Below, piece after piece: positions 22,449 through 33,141 of a stretch of 64,000 bases of DNA. The position numbers were made by a program, and so were the translations under genes. The stretch comes from Mesorhabditis belari (lineage: Eukaryota; Nematoda; Chromadorea; Rhabditida; Rhabditidae). Each line of letters opens with the position of its first letter. Position 1 is the first letter of the stretch. The notes beneath the pieces are model-generated. The model was not told the DNA's origin. It worked only from the letters and a program-made list of their open reading frames with translations, and searched no databases. Location of the stretch: positions 1,597,501-1,661,500 of the forward strand of contig CAUEEP010000926.1 of assembly GCA_958450365.1 (NCBI GenBank). Reading direction: 5' to 3'.

Positions 22449-23890
22449 AATTTGATTTATTTGATTTGATTTTATTTGATTTTATTAGGTGAATCTATTT
22501 GTGTTTCTGTACAAAAATGTTATGAAAATGAGAAAATTGTGATTATATTAGGTTGGAAAGAAAGTTCGTAGAAAAAGTTTGCACAGTGACTTCTCAAAAA
22601 ACCAAGCCATCAATTCTTTCCAGATTTAGATTATTCTAGCTTCTAGATTACTGTTTACTAAATTTCACAATCTGACAATCCAAAAATCGTTTTATCAGAA
22701 CTCGATCACCAAAATTTCACCAAAGTCAGATTCTATTAGGTTAGTAAGAAAGTTCGTAGAAAAAGTTTGCTCAGTAATTTCTCAAAAACCAACGCATCAA
22801 GCAGTTTGCCAGAAAGCGAGCGATTACGAGGCCGCACAAAGAAAACCTTGCCCGTCACTTTGCACGGTGATTTATTTTTTGTTTCGTAAATGATTCCCAA
22901 ATGAGATTTAACATTAAAAATTGGTGCCCCGGGATTTTCAGGGTCGTAGAACCTATTGGCGGAGTTTATTTTAAGCCTTTATCCCAAGAAAAGTCCCAAG
23001 AGAATCGAATTGGCTTTGGGTTTTGCATATGATAGCTTTCCACAGTGAAAAGTATTTAGTATTTTGTCAAAGGAGGTTAAAATAATTTTAAAATAAATAA
23101 AACAACAGAAAAAAATCACTGTTGAAAGCGTGGGAAGAGCTAGAGCTCCAGCCTATTTGGTCGCCAGCGTTGACGTCTTCCCGAAACACGTGCGAGCCTG
23201 CTCAAATGCTAATAGTGGCCGATTCGAATTTCATAGTTCAGAAGAACCCTTTACTTTTATAGTTAGAATTTGAGCTGAAAAAACAAGAAAGAACTGAAAA
23301 ATGCTTGTGAAAAAAGAACGGTTCAGGAATAAAAGGGAAATTTTTGACCGATTTACTTTAGTTAAATGAGGGCTGAGAATGAGGCAGAATGAGTGCTCAA
23401 AGTTTGTAGAAAACGACCCGTTCTATTACAGGTATTCCGGCATGAAAACTTTAGAAAGAAGGAACCAAATCCTAGCTCACAATCAGGCGGTGACTGGATT
23501 TCTTTAGCAAAATTTCATGTCAAAACCGACATTTATTATCCGAGAAGCAATCTCTGGCTGACCTTGGCTGGAATTTGTAGAAAAAGCAGACAAGTTTGGG
23601 GCAAAAAAATTGATCCCAAAGGGCTTTGGACATAGTGAAATCCAAACGCATGAAAGCGGCTCAGTCGCACACCGCTGCTTTCCCTTTACGGTTTCCAAAA
23701 GGGAACCACCTTATACCGAAGCGCTTTGCCAGAAAGCGAGTGATTACGCCGCACAAAGAACGCCTCGTCAGTCATTTACATAGGGATTTTTCTTTGACAT
23801 TGTGGATGGTTTAAAAAAATATTCAGCTGTGAATTTGTACCCGGAGGTTTTCGGGGTCGGCGAATCGATTGGAGCTATTCATTCTATTGA
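22449..23890. other. Intergenic repeat-rich stretch between the phosphatases
   Basis: It holds the partner of the 20700 direct repeat (22628-22803), two copies of the 14594-type repeat (22808-22946, 23728-23886) and a transposase remnant at 23105-23275. No host gene is visible. Confidence 0.7.
23105..23275 (+). pseudogene. C-terminal transposase fragment (IS630-Tc1-mariner)
   Basis: The frame reads 'YLVASVDVFPKHVRACSNAN' followed by SGRFE. This is the C-terminal tail of the transposase found more fully at 23894-24404; about 140 bp are nearly identical between the two. There is no catalytic domain and no terminal repeats at this copy. Confidence 0.75.
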
Positions 23891-23893
23891 GTC

Positions 23894-24404
23894 TACAGGG
23901 TGCGCCATGATTGTCGTAACAAGGTTTCACGCGCGTAATAACGATCTGAACTCCTGAACATTTATTGTACATTTATGGTACAATAAACCTGAACTCCTAA
24001 ACCTGAAAAAAGGATGAACTCTTGCTCGTAAACATTTTAAAAACGCATTTGGACTTATCAGCAAGATGGCGTACCGGCCCAAAAATCCAAGAAAGTCCAA
24101 GAGTTCTGTCAAAACAACTTCCCGGAGTTCATTTCTTTTTTTGAGTGACCACCTAGCTCTCCAGACCCTCAACCCAACGGATTTTTGAGTGTGGCCAGTT
24201 CTAGAAGCCAAAGCTTATTCAAAACCTCACAAAAACATCATAAGCTTGAAGAAAATCACTGTTGAAAGCGTGGGAAGAGCTGGAGCTCCAGCCTATTTGG
24301 TTGCCACCGTTGACGTCTTCCCGAAACACGTGGGAGCCTGCTCAAATGCTAATAGTGGCCGATTCGAATTTCATAGTTCATTTATAATTATTAATGTACA
24401 ATAA
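23894..24404 (+). pseudogene. Degraded Tc1/mariner-superfamily transposase (DD37D-type spacing)
   Basis: It starts with TACAGGGTGCGCCATGATTG, matching the terminal repeat of the element at 30957. The reading frame gives 'WTYQQDGVPAQKSKKVQEFC' then 'NNFPEF', an in-frame stop where Trp is expected before PPSSPD, and a frameshift. It continues as 'VLEAKAYSKPHKNI' to 'SGRFE'. If the two frames are read together, the second and third catalytic Asp are 37 residues apart. The N-terminal half and the right terminal repeat are missing. Confidence 0.8.
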
Positions 24405-24573
24405 ATGTTATTCAGTTAAAAATTTGTCTTTTTTGCTGTCTGCTCTTGTCTGCCTTAAAATCAGAAATGTATCTTATTTCGACAATTCTGGTGCACCGTG
24501 TACTAATTAGAACTCGGATTACTCACACAATACTCCCAATCAATCGACTTTGTCAAGCTCTCAAGATGATTGT

Positions 24574-24722
24574 AATTTGGACTGGCAAGATACTGGCAAG
24601 ATTACTGGCAAGATTACTGGCAAGATTACTGGCAAGATACTGGCAAGATCACTGGCAAGATACTGGCTAGATTACTGGCAAGATACTGGCAAGATTACTA
24701 ACAAGATCATTGGCAAGATTAC
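24574..24722. repeat. ACTGGCAAGATT minisatellite
   Basis: About twelve imperfect 11-13-bp units of ACTGGCAAGAT(T/C). Confidence 0.93.
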
Positions 24723-25238
24723 TATAGTTTCGAAAAGTTGACATGTTTTAGGGAAAAGTCTTACTCGAACACGTTCATTCACCATTTCTTTTCTCATTTT
24801 CTAAACAATTTTATCATCCGTTATTGTGAAATCATTGGAAAATGATGGAAAATCTTTTGTTTTCTCTTTTCCCCATTCTTCTCTATCAGTTTGACCCTCA
24901 ACCGCGACCATTTTTTTTGCATTTTTCTGATATCACACAGTGGCATCATTGATTTTTTTCGGTTTCATTTCAATATTTTCAAAGCGGAACGAAAACAGAG
25001 CTAAGAATTTTCTTTTTTCAGATTGTTTATGTTATGAGTAATTTTTTTTTGGGGGAAAGGGGGCGCATTTTTACGTCAAAGGGTGTGTTCAATTCTTTTT
25101 TCTTCATAGTCTGCAAACTTATTGTTCTAAAATTTTCTTATATTTTAAAATCCTATTCAATTATAAATGTGCTTCTCTTAATTATTTGTTGCACTTATTT
25201 TAGAAGATTATCGTCGTCAAACTGCCAGTTTCCATCTA

Positions 25239-25993
25239 TTCGGTTCGTGAATTGAAAACTGCGGGACTTTGAACTAAAATTGATTCAACATAAAACCATA
25301 AATTTATTCGAAATAATTTCCATTATTATTGACGACTTCTGCCAGGCATTTGCGGATTCCCCTTTCGTAGTAGGATTTTGGTTTTGAATCGAAAAACTTT
25401 CAAAGCCAATTTTTGACTGCTTCTTTCGAATCTGCTTCTTCTTCCGAAGTGTTCTCCCGCAAGCTCATGGTCCGGAATAAATAGTAATTAGAAGGGGCGA
25501 GGTCCGGACTGTATGGGGAATGCGCCAAAAGTTCCCAAAGAAGGCTATTTATAAGAATTTCCATTATTATTGACGACTTCTGCCCATTTTACAGGCATTT
25601 GCGGATTCCTCTTTCGTAGTAGGATTTTGGTTTGTGTGTGAGACAAGTGTGAGACTCAAAAATGGAGGAGATGTCCCAGTTTGAGCACTTTCTTCGAAAG
25701 AAACCCATTTTGGTGTCACTAGAAAAGTTGTAGAGAATCAAAAATTAGGCTTATAGCGAAATTTCCAAGAAGATACACTTAGTAGTTTCGCTTAAAATGC
25801 AAGTTTTGTGAAAATTCGTAAATTTGGCATTTCTTGAAAACCAGTTTTTGAATCGTTCTGAAAATTTGGATATAAGCTTGATTTCTGATTCTCTACAACT
25901 TTTCGATTGACACCAAAATGGGTTTCTTTTGAAGAAAGTGCTCAAAATGTCACATATGACAATAGCCGGCAGTTTTCAATTCACCAACCCAAT
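25239..25993 (-). mobile_element. Defective mariner element
   Basis: The right end is the inverse of TTGGGTTGGTGAATTGAAAA, and the left end is a mutated version of the same motif. A transposase fragment lies at 25304-25543. The right half (about 25550-25950) repeats part of the transposase 3' end and is shared, inverted, with the second copy at 37051-37952. Confidence 0.82.
25304..25543 (-). pseudogene. Mariner transposase, C-terminal fragment
   Basis: The minus-strand frame reads 'HSPYSPDLAPSNYYLF', then an acidic stretch and 'SYYERGIRKCLAEVV', ending at TAA. This is the C-terminus of a mariner transposase. The third catalytic Asp of the DD34D triad (normally in the SPDLAPSD-Y block) is Asn here. 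One in-frame TGA interrupts the frame after 'KNWL'. The N-terminal two thirds are absent. Confidence 0.9.
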
Positions 25994-26280
25994 AAATCAG
26001 CAAAATTTTGGTATTATTCGATGAGAAATCAAAAGGCTCAATCAATGAGACTAAAATCAAACTAAATTGGGCTAATCAAATGTAAACTGTCAGCTGATTA
26101 CGATAGTTTTCTAAAAAAATAGATTTTGCACTCTATTTTCAGAAATATAGTTTTTTTAGACGATTTTTAGACGACGAATTCGATTCCGAATACAAATTCA
26201 TCGAAATGTCTGCCATTTGGTGAATATTTCAATAGTTTTGAAGTCAAAAAAAACGAAACTATGTTGGAAAATTTAAGGCA

Positions 26281-29200
26281 ATGATGAAAATGACGCCTTT
26301 CCGAGCATTTCTCGTACTCTTCTTTGTCTATTTCCCCGGTATTGTCGCGAGTTTCCAATTGATTCACGTGTTTAGTGTAAGTTTTTTTTTTAAAGAAAGA
26401 AGCTATTTTAGTAATGTAGATTAGATAAACTTAATCTTTTCAATGAAACTTTTTATTAATTTCAGATTTGGAGACACGGTGATCGGGCACCGGTGCGCCT
26501 TTTCTCATCGCCTGAAGCTGCTGCACATTCTCTATTCAAGAATGGACTCGGAAATCTCACTGATGTTTGTCTCGTAACATTTTTAATCATTAAACGCTCC
26601 ATTTTCTGGTACTAATAAAGTTCGTACAATTTTTTTCTAGGGTAATCGAGAGCGCTGATCACGAAAATCGCATTTTTAACATAAGTTTGCATATTAAAAG
26701 TTTACTTTTTTAATCCGGGAAATGCTAGTATTTTTGAGGATAAGAATGGGACTTTTCAAGTTTAGTTGTGTTTAATTTTAGTCATACAAATCCCTCCCAC
26801 ACTTAAATCATAATGTATTAGGTTGGGGAGAATGAAAAAACGCCAAAAATCAAAGAAATTATCTAAAACTTCTAGTAGTTTGATACGATTTTTGAAACTT
26901 CAAATAATACGCGTTTGATATCAGTAGCAAGGTTCACTAATTCTCTACAAAATCGCATTTAAAAGTGCCATTTTGTAGAGAATTAAAGTGCATTTAAAGT
27001 ACCTTTAAAGTGCATTTAAAGTGAGCTCAAAAAGCGCTTCAGCTCAACAAAGCACAAAAGGTAAAACAAAAGACTATAAACTATGATTTAGAGAAAACGA
27101 TTGAAGGGATCTTCGTGAAAATTTGGCAACTTATATAATTGAATGTGCTCTATCTTTTTTTTTTTTTCTGTAGACACCAAAGGAGATTTTATAATTGTTA
27201 ATGTACAATAGATGTGAAGCCAAAGAAACTTTTTAAACGATCACTCTTTGCCATTTTGACTAGCTGTGTTTGGGAGTCGATAAGCTCAACGAAAGGAAAG
27301 CTTTGTGGAATGAAATCTTTAAAGCTAGCTTTTCTTGGACGCTTTTTTTTATGAAACACCAATTAGGGAAAAGAATTAGAATTAGAATTTATAGCTTTAT
27401 TTTTTTTAAAAATTCAGCAAGGGATCCGCCATGCGCATAAAATGGGTGAATTTTGGCGAAAGCGCTACGTGGAGAACGGTTTCATCTCATCACCCGAACA
27501 AGTGAGTTAAACAAGAAAGAAGAATTGAAATTTAAAACGAATGCTATAACTAATTGCTATGTAATCCGTTTAAACTACCGTAAATACTGTAATAGTACCC
27601 CATCCCCCTCGTACAGTCGCGTAGTCGCAAAAGTTTTTTAGTATTTCATTTTTTTCAAAGTGCCCGTACTTACAAAAATAGCGTCTTTGGTATCAAAAAA
27701 TAGCTGAAATTCAGGGCTATTTTTTGATACCTAAGCGAGGATTCTAGCATAAACCAGTCTCGAGAAAAGCGCGTCCAAAGCTAGACTACGCAACACTCCG
27801 CACCGTCATTATCTTTGGTATCAAAAATAGCGTCTTTGGTATCAAAAAATAGCCCTGAATCTCAGCGATTTTTTGATACACAAGCGAGCATTCTAGCTTA
27901 AACCAGTGTCGAGAAAAACTCGTTCAAAGCTAGACTACGCAACACTCCGCACCGTCATTATGGGGGTGGGGTACTTTTACAGTATTTACGGTAAGCAATC
28001 TATATTCAAAAATTTTTCATTTCTCAGATCCACGTCCGATCGACGAGTCATGTGCGAACGCAGCGCACAGCCAAAGAGGCGTTCAGCGCCCTCTTTCCCA
28101 ATGAAAATTTTGAGCTCGAAGTTTACCCAATTGATTGGGTTTGTGTTAAGAAAGCTTTATTTATATAATTTTTATTAAAAAAAATTGTTTAACTATCACT
28201 TTTTACATGTTAAAACCCTCATTGATGGATTGTCCGGTGGTGCACGCACTGCAAGAAGCAAAATGTGCCGGCTACGTGAGATTTCCGAGTGATTATGCAA
28301 AAGTTTTTCAACTTATTGATGAATTTTATAAGAAAAATCTAGAATTTCGATAGTTACGAATATGATTTATGGCGGTGTTTGGGATTGGATAAACAAGTGA
28401 AATATTTTGGCTCCGACAAACTGAGCTTTCGGCTTATGGAGAGTGTGTTGAACGAGGTTTGAAAGAAAGCAAATGATTTGTTCTAATTGATTCTTGTGCT
28501 AAAGTTTTCAATAATACATCCATAAATTGTATTTCGGCAAGTAAACGCCTGTCCACCATGAACGTGGTGTTCAAGAAAAAACCAAACTAAACCAAATCGA
28601 ACTGGGAATCGAATCCAGTTCGTCCGCTTGGCAGGCCAGCACTGAACCACTTGCGCACCGTTATAAAGTTATAAAGAAAGTAAATCGTTATAAACTGCTT
28701 ATCTCTCCGAAAATCTTTGCTAGCTGCGAGAAAAAGACATCATAGACATAAAATAAAGAAATTCAAATCTAAAAGCGGTGAATGTTGGCTGTCTGAAAGT
28801 GACAAGAAAAAAAAAACAGAAACAGAAAGAAACAGAAACAGAAAGAAACAGAAACAGAAAGAAACAAAAAACAGAAGAACATTTCCGCACACCAGTGTCC
28901 TGAAGCTCGGGAAAACCCAAAACGAAAATCGTAAATCGCTTCAGGCGCTGAATAACTACCTCTTCATCGGCACAAATATCACCGATGCACATGTGGAGGA
29001 GGCCCGGTCTATGTACAGGTGGAATTTTATTTTATAACAGATCTAGAAATTACGGCATAGATCTCATAGAACACATATTTCAGAAAAGTACAACGAATCA
29101 CTCTCGGTATTGACCTCTATCACGAGCCGGATATTCTCCGAGTATATTCTGGAGAGCTTTTAAATGGTAAAAATCATAATCATAAGTTCTTGAACTTTCT

Positions 29201-32200
29201 TTTGAATGCCTTGAACTAGTGATTCAATTAATATTTATTAAAAATAATATTGGATTCAGAAAATTCAACTATTTTTACAGTCATGTGCAAAAGTTTTTTC
29301 GCATTTTCCTCAGAGGTATTTGCGATCAAAGATCTCCGAAGAGATCAGAATTTTTTTAAAAATTGGTTTTAATTTAAATTTTGTTATGAAAACGAGTTTC
29401 CCAACGTAAAATAATACTTGAATTTTCTGAATTCAATGAAATTTTTTTGAGAAAGTCGGAGAAAGTTTTTTAGTCGGACGGATTGATTTTCAAATTGAGT
29501 TCACAAATAGTTGAAGAATTTTTGTATATGTCGTAGACGTAAATATGAAAAATTTTTTTGGCAAATCTTTCTATTGGGTTGGTGGAAAAGTCCTTTCGGT
29601 TTTTTTGGGAGAGTACCTTAAATTTGTCCAATTTTGACGTGTCCAAAACCAACGAAACGTGAAAACAGCCATTTTTTTTTTGGCTCTGCCGCCCTTTACT
29701 AAAATAGCTGTAAAAACTTTTAGAAAAGAGATATCTCAAAACGGTTTTTACCAAACGATCCGTCTTGAATTCAGCTTTAGGATGAGCTATAAAACGTCAA
29801 AATTCGACAAATTTAAGGTACTCTCCCAAAAAATCCGAAAGGACTTTTCCACCAACCCAATAGTAGAGCAACCCTTTAATGTATGAGGGCAATATTATAT
29901 GATCCTGTAGCGAGTTCAATTCTGCGTCGATTGGTACCAAATTTGTGAGTTTAGGTTAAAAATTGCCGGCGCTACGACGCACAACGAGTACGTAGTTGGA
30001 AAAAAACCATTTGTCTTGAAATCAAAAATCTAAGCACTAACAATTCTTAAATGATGTCCAACTAAGAGAAAAAAATGCAAAAAGAATCGATTTCGACTTG
30101 TCAATTTTTTGTTGATAGGTCGAGAAATTTTGTCTTTTGACCTAATCAACTCTCCTAAGATATCCCAGTTGCGATTGTTCAAATTCTACTCTCCTGGGCC
30201 AATTTTTTGCGTAGATTCCAAAAAACACACTTTCAGCACGATTTGACGACGATATCGCGATGCAAAAGTGACTTTGAAAATTTCTAGGTTTCAACTTTGG
30301 TGTTCAGAAGGGCAAAAACCCTGAATAAAATAGAAAACATAGAAAAACTGATACCATCTTGTAGAGCTAAACCTGAGCTTTCAGAATATATAACACTTAT
30401 GGGTTCTGTCGAGTACATCTGTAGATATGGCGTATCAAAGTTGGTAAACTCCGTGGCCAGCAAATTTCTCGACCTATCAGCAAAGAATTGACAAGTCGAA
30501 ATCGATTCTTTTTGCATTTTTTCTCTTAGTTGGACATCATTTAAGAATTGTTAGTGCTTAGATTTTTGATTTGAAGACAAAAAATTTTGTACTCGTTGTG
30601 CGACGTTTCATTCAAAATCGGCGGGACCCCCGTAGCCGATTATGAATTTCAGCCGATTATGAATGAGTGGGTCTAGGAGCGTCCAACCATCAAGTATTTG
30701 GTATCATTCAACGCAGAATCATTCATAATTATGTTAAATTTTTTAAATTAGAAAGATTAGATCAAAAGAAAAAAAAATTGGAGCAAAAAACTGTTTGTTC
30801 AAGAAAAAACTTTGAAGCCCCATAATTTTTTTCTTTTTATCCAATCTTTCTAATTTAAAAAATTTAGCATAATTATGAATGATTCTGCGTTGAATGATAC
30901 CAAATACTTAATGGTTGGACGCTCCTAGACCCACTCATTCATAATCGGCTACGACGTACAGGGTGCGTCATAATTATTGCAACAAGATACTCAAGGCATT
31001 GCACACCAAGAAGTTTCACTGGAAGAAGATTTTTAAACAGAAATAGCTTTATTTAACAGTAACAAATAAGGAAACAAGAGATCATTCGATATGACCGCCT
31101 TTTGCCTTGATAACAGCCCTTAATCGGTTCGGATATGCCTCCACTGCGGCCCGAATGTCATCTTGAGGAGTCGCCTTCCATCCTTTGGTCAAAGAGTTCT
31201 TCAAGGTCAAAGAGCAGACATTAGCCTCTAAGATTGCCCAAATGGAAAAGTCCATCACATTGAGATCCGGTGAGTTTGGAGGCCATTCATCCTTGGTGAT
31301 CACTGAGGGAAAGTTGGTCACACACCAGTCCTGAACCGTCTTCTTCGTGTGAGCGGGAGCTCCATCTTGCATGAAGGTCCAATTTTGATTGTTATTGGCT
31401 TTGCACGCCCATGACATCACATTCTTCTTTAAAACTTTGAACGTCTTTGAACTCTTGTTGCAATAATTATGACGCACCCTGTATATATTAGAGTTTTAAT
31501 CAATTGGTTTTAATCAATTGGTTTTAATCAATTGGTTTTAATCAATTGATTTAATCAATTGGTTTTAATCAATTGGTTTTAATCAATCAATCAATTTAGA
31601 CATTATCACAAAAATGCGCTCAAAAATCGCATGTCGACAGGGAAAAACGTGTGATTCGATCGTTTTCAACGGCTATTCATCGGTGAGTTCTTTGAGCAAT
31701 GTTTTTGTATCTCTAAAGAATAAAATATAATCTAAAAATATTCAATTATAACTAAAGATTTTCAGCAAGATCTCCAAATTTTCCCGTTTCTCGAGATTTT
31801 ACGATCGACAAAGGCGGCTGTTGGCGATGATGCTCCATTGTACACGAGTGGGATATTCGTTGAGCTTTATGCAAATGGAAAGGATTACTTTTTAAAAGTC
31901 GGTTGAAACTTTAAGATAATATCTATATTATATTATTTTATAGGCATTTTTCCGACGAGATCACACCGATTTCCTCGTCGATTTGACGCCGAATTTGCCC
32001 GGTTTTCAAGGGGAAAGCTGTGAATTTGGTGGGGTTTTTTTTTGGGGAAAAACTGTAAATGCACCCTGTCTGGTGTACTTGATTCTTTATTTTCTTAGCT
32101 TTTAGTTTATTGTACGTCGAAAATGAAACCAGAATCCCACTTGATGTTGGTTTATCGACAGATTAAGCTGAAAAGCTAGACCCTGGGGTTTTAGGAGAAA

Positions 32201-32792
32201 GGATCTCGATCCAAGCTTACAAGGGAAGTGCCTGGATAGGCTGGCCAAATGACATGAGCCATTGATTTATCGACGTAGAATTTCACGCTGATTTTGCACG
32301 CCAGATGCCTTGCGTTTCCTTGGCTATTAGCGGTTAATTTTTGGTGGCGTTTTGTCCGCCATTGCCGATTCTATACATTGTGTTTCCAGTCGATTCCGAA
32401 CTTTGAGCTGAGACCATTCCCTTGTTAGACAAATTTTCCGCTTTACAAATGGAAACGCATGGCTACTGATGCGGCTAGAGAGTTTCCTCATTTTAAGCAT
32501 AAAGTTCACGTGATTACTGTAAGAGAAAGAAGGAATCAAGTGCGATAGAGAGGGTGCGTTTACATAACATAAGAGTACTTGTAGAGATTCTAACTTAAAC
32601 AACAATTTAGAGTCATTCGTGTCGGCGGTGAGGAACTATTCTCAAAAAAGCAACGAGAAAGCTTGTCAAGATTTGGAGAAAATCGAGGGAAGATTGAAAG
32701 AAATCGAGAAATGGGGAACAAGAAATGGAGTCGTTTTGATTGATCAGATTGAAAGTGAGACAATGAAAAGAATGAAAAGGGTTGAGCTTTGA
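26281..32792 (+). CDS. Histidine acid phosphatase family protein, paralog 2 (secreted)
   Basis: Twelve exons: 26281-26376, 26466-26564, 27418-27501, 28028-28138, 28207-28275, 28343-28456, 28945-29018, 29084-29166, 31600-31682, 31766-31897, 31944-32028 and 32611-32792 (TGA), giving 403 residues. A hydrophobic N-terminus is followed by 'IWRHGDRAP' (RHGxRxP, His about residue 36). The second Arg is in 'IHVRSTSHVRTQ', and the C-terminal half has 'TSGIFVELYANGKDYFLKAF'. As in paralog 1, the expected His-Asp is Gln272-Asp273. Exon borders mostly match paralog 1, supporting tandem duplication. The intron before 28207 has no AG acceptor (it ends TTTTTAC). Intron 8 is about 2.4 kb and full of foldbacks and a Tc1-type element. 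Either the gene uses a non-canonical intron or it is decaying. Confidence 0.86.
26819..27355. mobile_element. MITE family C, truncated copy
   Basis: It begins TAGGTTGGGGAGAATGAAAA and follows the 16207-16693 element internally (CTAAAACTTCTA, GATTTCATTCCACAAAG-like segments), but the right terminal repeat is not recognisable. It lies in intron 2 of phosphatase 2. Confidence 0.7.
27576..27993. mobile_element. MITE family A, composite form, in intron 3 of phosphatase 2
   Basis: Inverse orientation of the composite element at 19769-20166, with TA at both ends and the same internal duplication of the hairpin unit. Confidence 0.88.
28540..28670 (-). mobile_element. tRNA-derived SINE-like insertion in intron 6 of phosphatase 2
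   Basis: On the minus strand the head (28670-28598) has an A-box-like GTGGTTCAGTG, a CTGCCAA loop as in tRNA-Gly(GCC), and a B box GATTCGATTCCC. The sequence after the T arm does not pair with the 5' end, so it is not an intact tRNA. The body continues down to about 28540. Confidence 0.6.
29572..29862. mobile_element. MITE, family F (TTGGGTTGGTGGAAAAGTCC ends)
   Basis: Arms of about 70-90 bp in perfect or near-perfect inversion with ends TTGGGTTGGTGGAAAAGTCC, flanked by TA, in intron 8 of phosphatase 2. Mariner-like ends, no coding capacity. Confidence 0.9.
29975..30605. repeat. Foldback element with about 150-bp arms
   Basis: Left arm (about 29980-30140) and right arm (about 30450-30605) are inverted copies sharing AATCGATTTCGACTTGTCAA and the ACGAGTAC ends. 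The middle is AT-rich and non-coding. Confidence 0.85.
30634..30955. repeat. Foldback element with about 135-bp arms
   Basis: The arms share TCATTCATAATTATG and TAGGAGCGTCCAACCAT in inverse orientation. The Tc1-type element at 30957 begins immediately at its right end. Confidence 0.88.
30957..31483 (-). mobile_element. Internally deleted Tc1/mariner-superfamily element
   Basis: Thirty-one-bp perfect terminal inverted repeats, TACAGGGTGCGTCATAATTA onward, with TA at the ends. The 527-bp length is too short for a full transposase. It lies in intron 8 of phosphatase 2. The 23894 pseudogene carries a similar end, and a solo remnant of the same end is at about 34119-34150. Confidence 0.93.
31082..31477 (-). 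pseudogene. Transposase C-terminal half (DD37D-type spacing)
   Basis: The open minus-strand frame contains 'WTFMQDGAPAHTKKTVQDWC' and 'DEWPPNSPDLNVMDFSIWAI', then 'AYPNRLRAVIKAKGGHIE' at the C-terminus. The second catalytic Asp (QDG) and the third (VMD) are separated by 37 residues, which fits the DD37D (maT-like) group rather than DD34E Tc1. The DNA-binding half and first Asp are missing, and the first 10 or so codons of the frame are the terminal repeat. It is not an active gene by itself. Confidence 0.88.
31486..31590. repeat. AATCAATTGGTTTT minisatellite
   Basis: Six to seven 14-bp units directly upstream of the exon 9 acceptor of phosphatase 2. Confidence 0.92.
32190..32350. repeat. Half copy of the 33142-34000 foldback family
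   Basis: In intron 11 of phosphatase 2, the segment with GCCAAATGACATGAGCC and the GCCTTGCGTTTCCTTGGCTA block matches, in inverted order, sequence near 33820-33990. Confidence 0.65.
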
Positions 32793-32933
32793 AATTTGTC
32801 ATTGCACGGGTGTTGTTTTTGCATTCTATTTTTCTTTGCTTGCCGTACACTTGCACTATTTTTCTTTTAACAGGATTCACAATAGGTATTGAAGGATATA
32901 AAGTAGAGAGATTGAAAACTCGAGACATATCGA

Positions 32934-33041
32934 GCCTTCAGTTGACAGCCTTCAGTTGACAGACTTCAGTTGACAGCCTTCAGTTGACAGCCTTCAGTTG
33001 ACAGACTTCAGTTGACAGCCTTCAGTTGACAGACTTCAGTT
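32934..33041. repeat. 14-bp minisatellite (GCCTTCAGTTGACA)
   Basis: About eight units with a GACTTCAGTTGACA variant, shortly downstream of phosphatase 2. Confidence 0.94.
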
Positions 33042-33141
33042 GACACTTTTTAGAGAATGGATGTTTCGTGTCCTTAAATCCTTTAATAGAAAATTCGGTA
33101 AACGACCCGCGACTCGACTCTTCGAGTGGCAAGTTTCACTC

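Noticed and set aside
24574..24722. CRISPR-like array
   Set aside because: Units are contiguous with no spacers, and the host is a eukaryote; it is a minisatellite.
28717..29037. 106-codon ORF over exon 7 of phosphatase 2
   Set aside because: Only the part after the acceptor at 28944 matches the paralog; the N-terminal Lys/Asn/Arg tract is an A-rich microsatellite in the intron.
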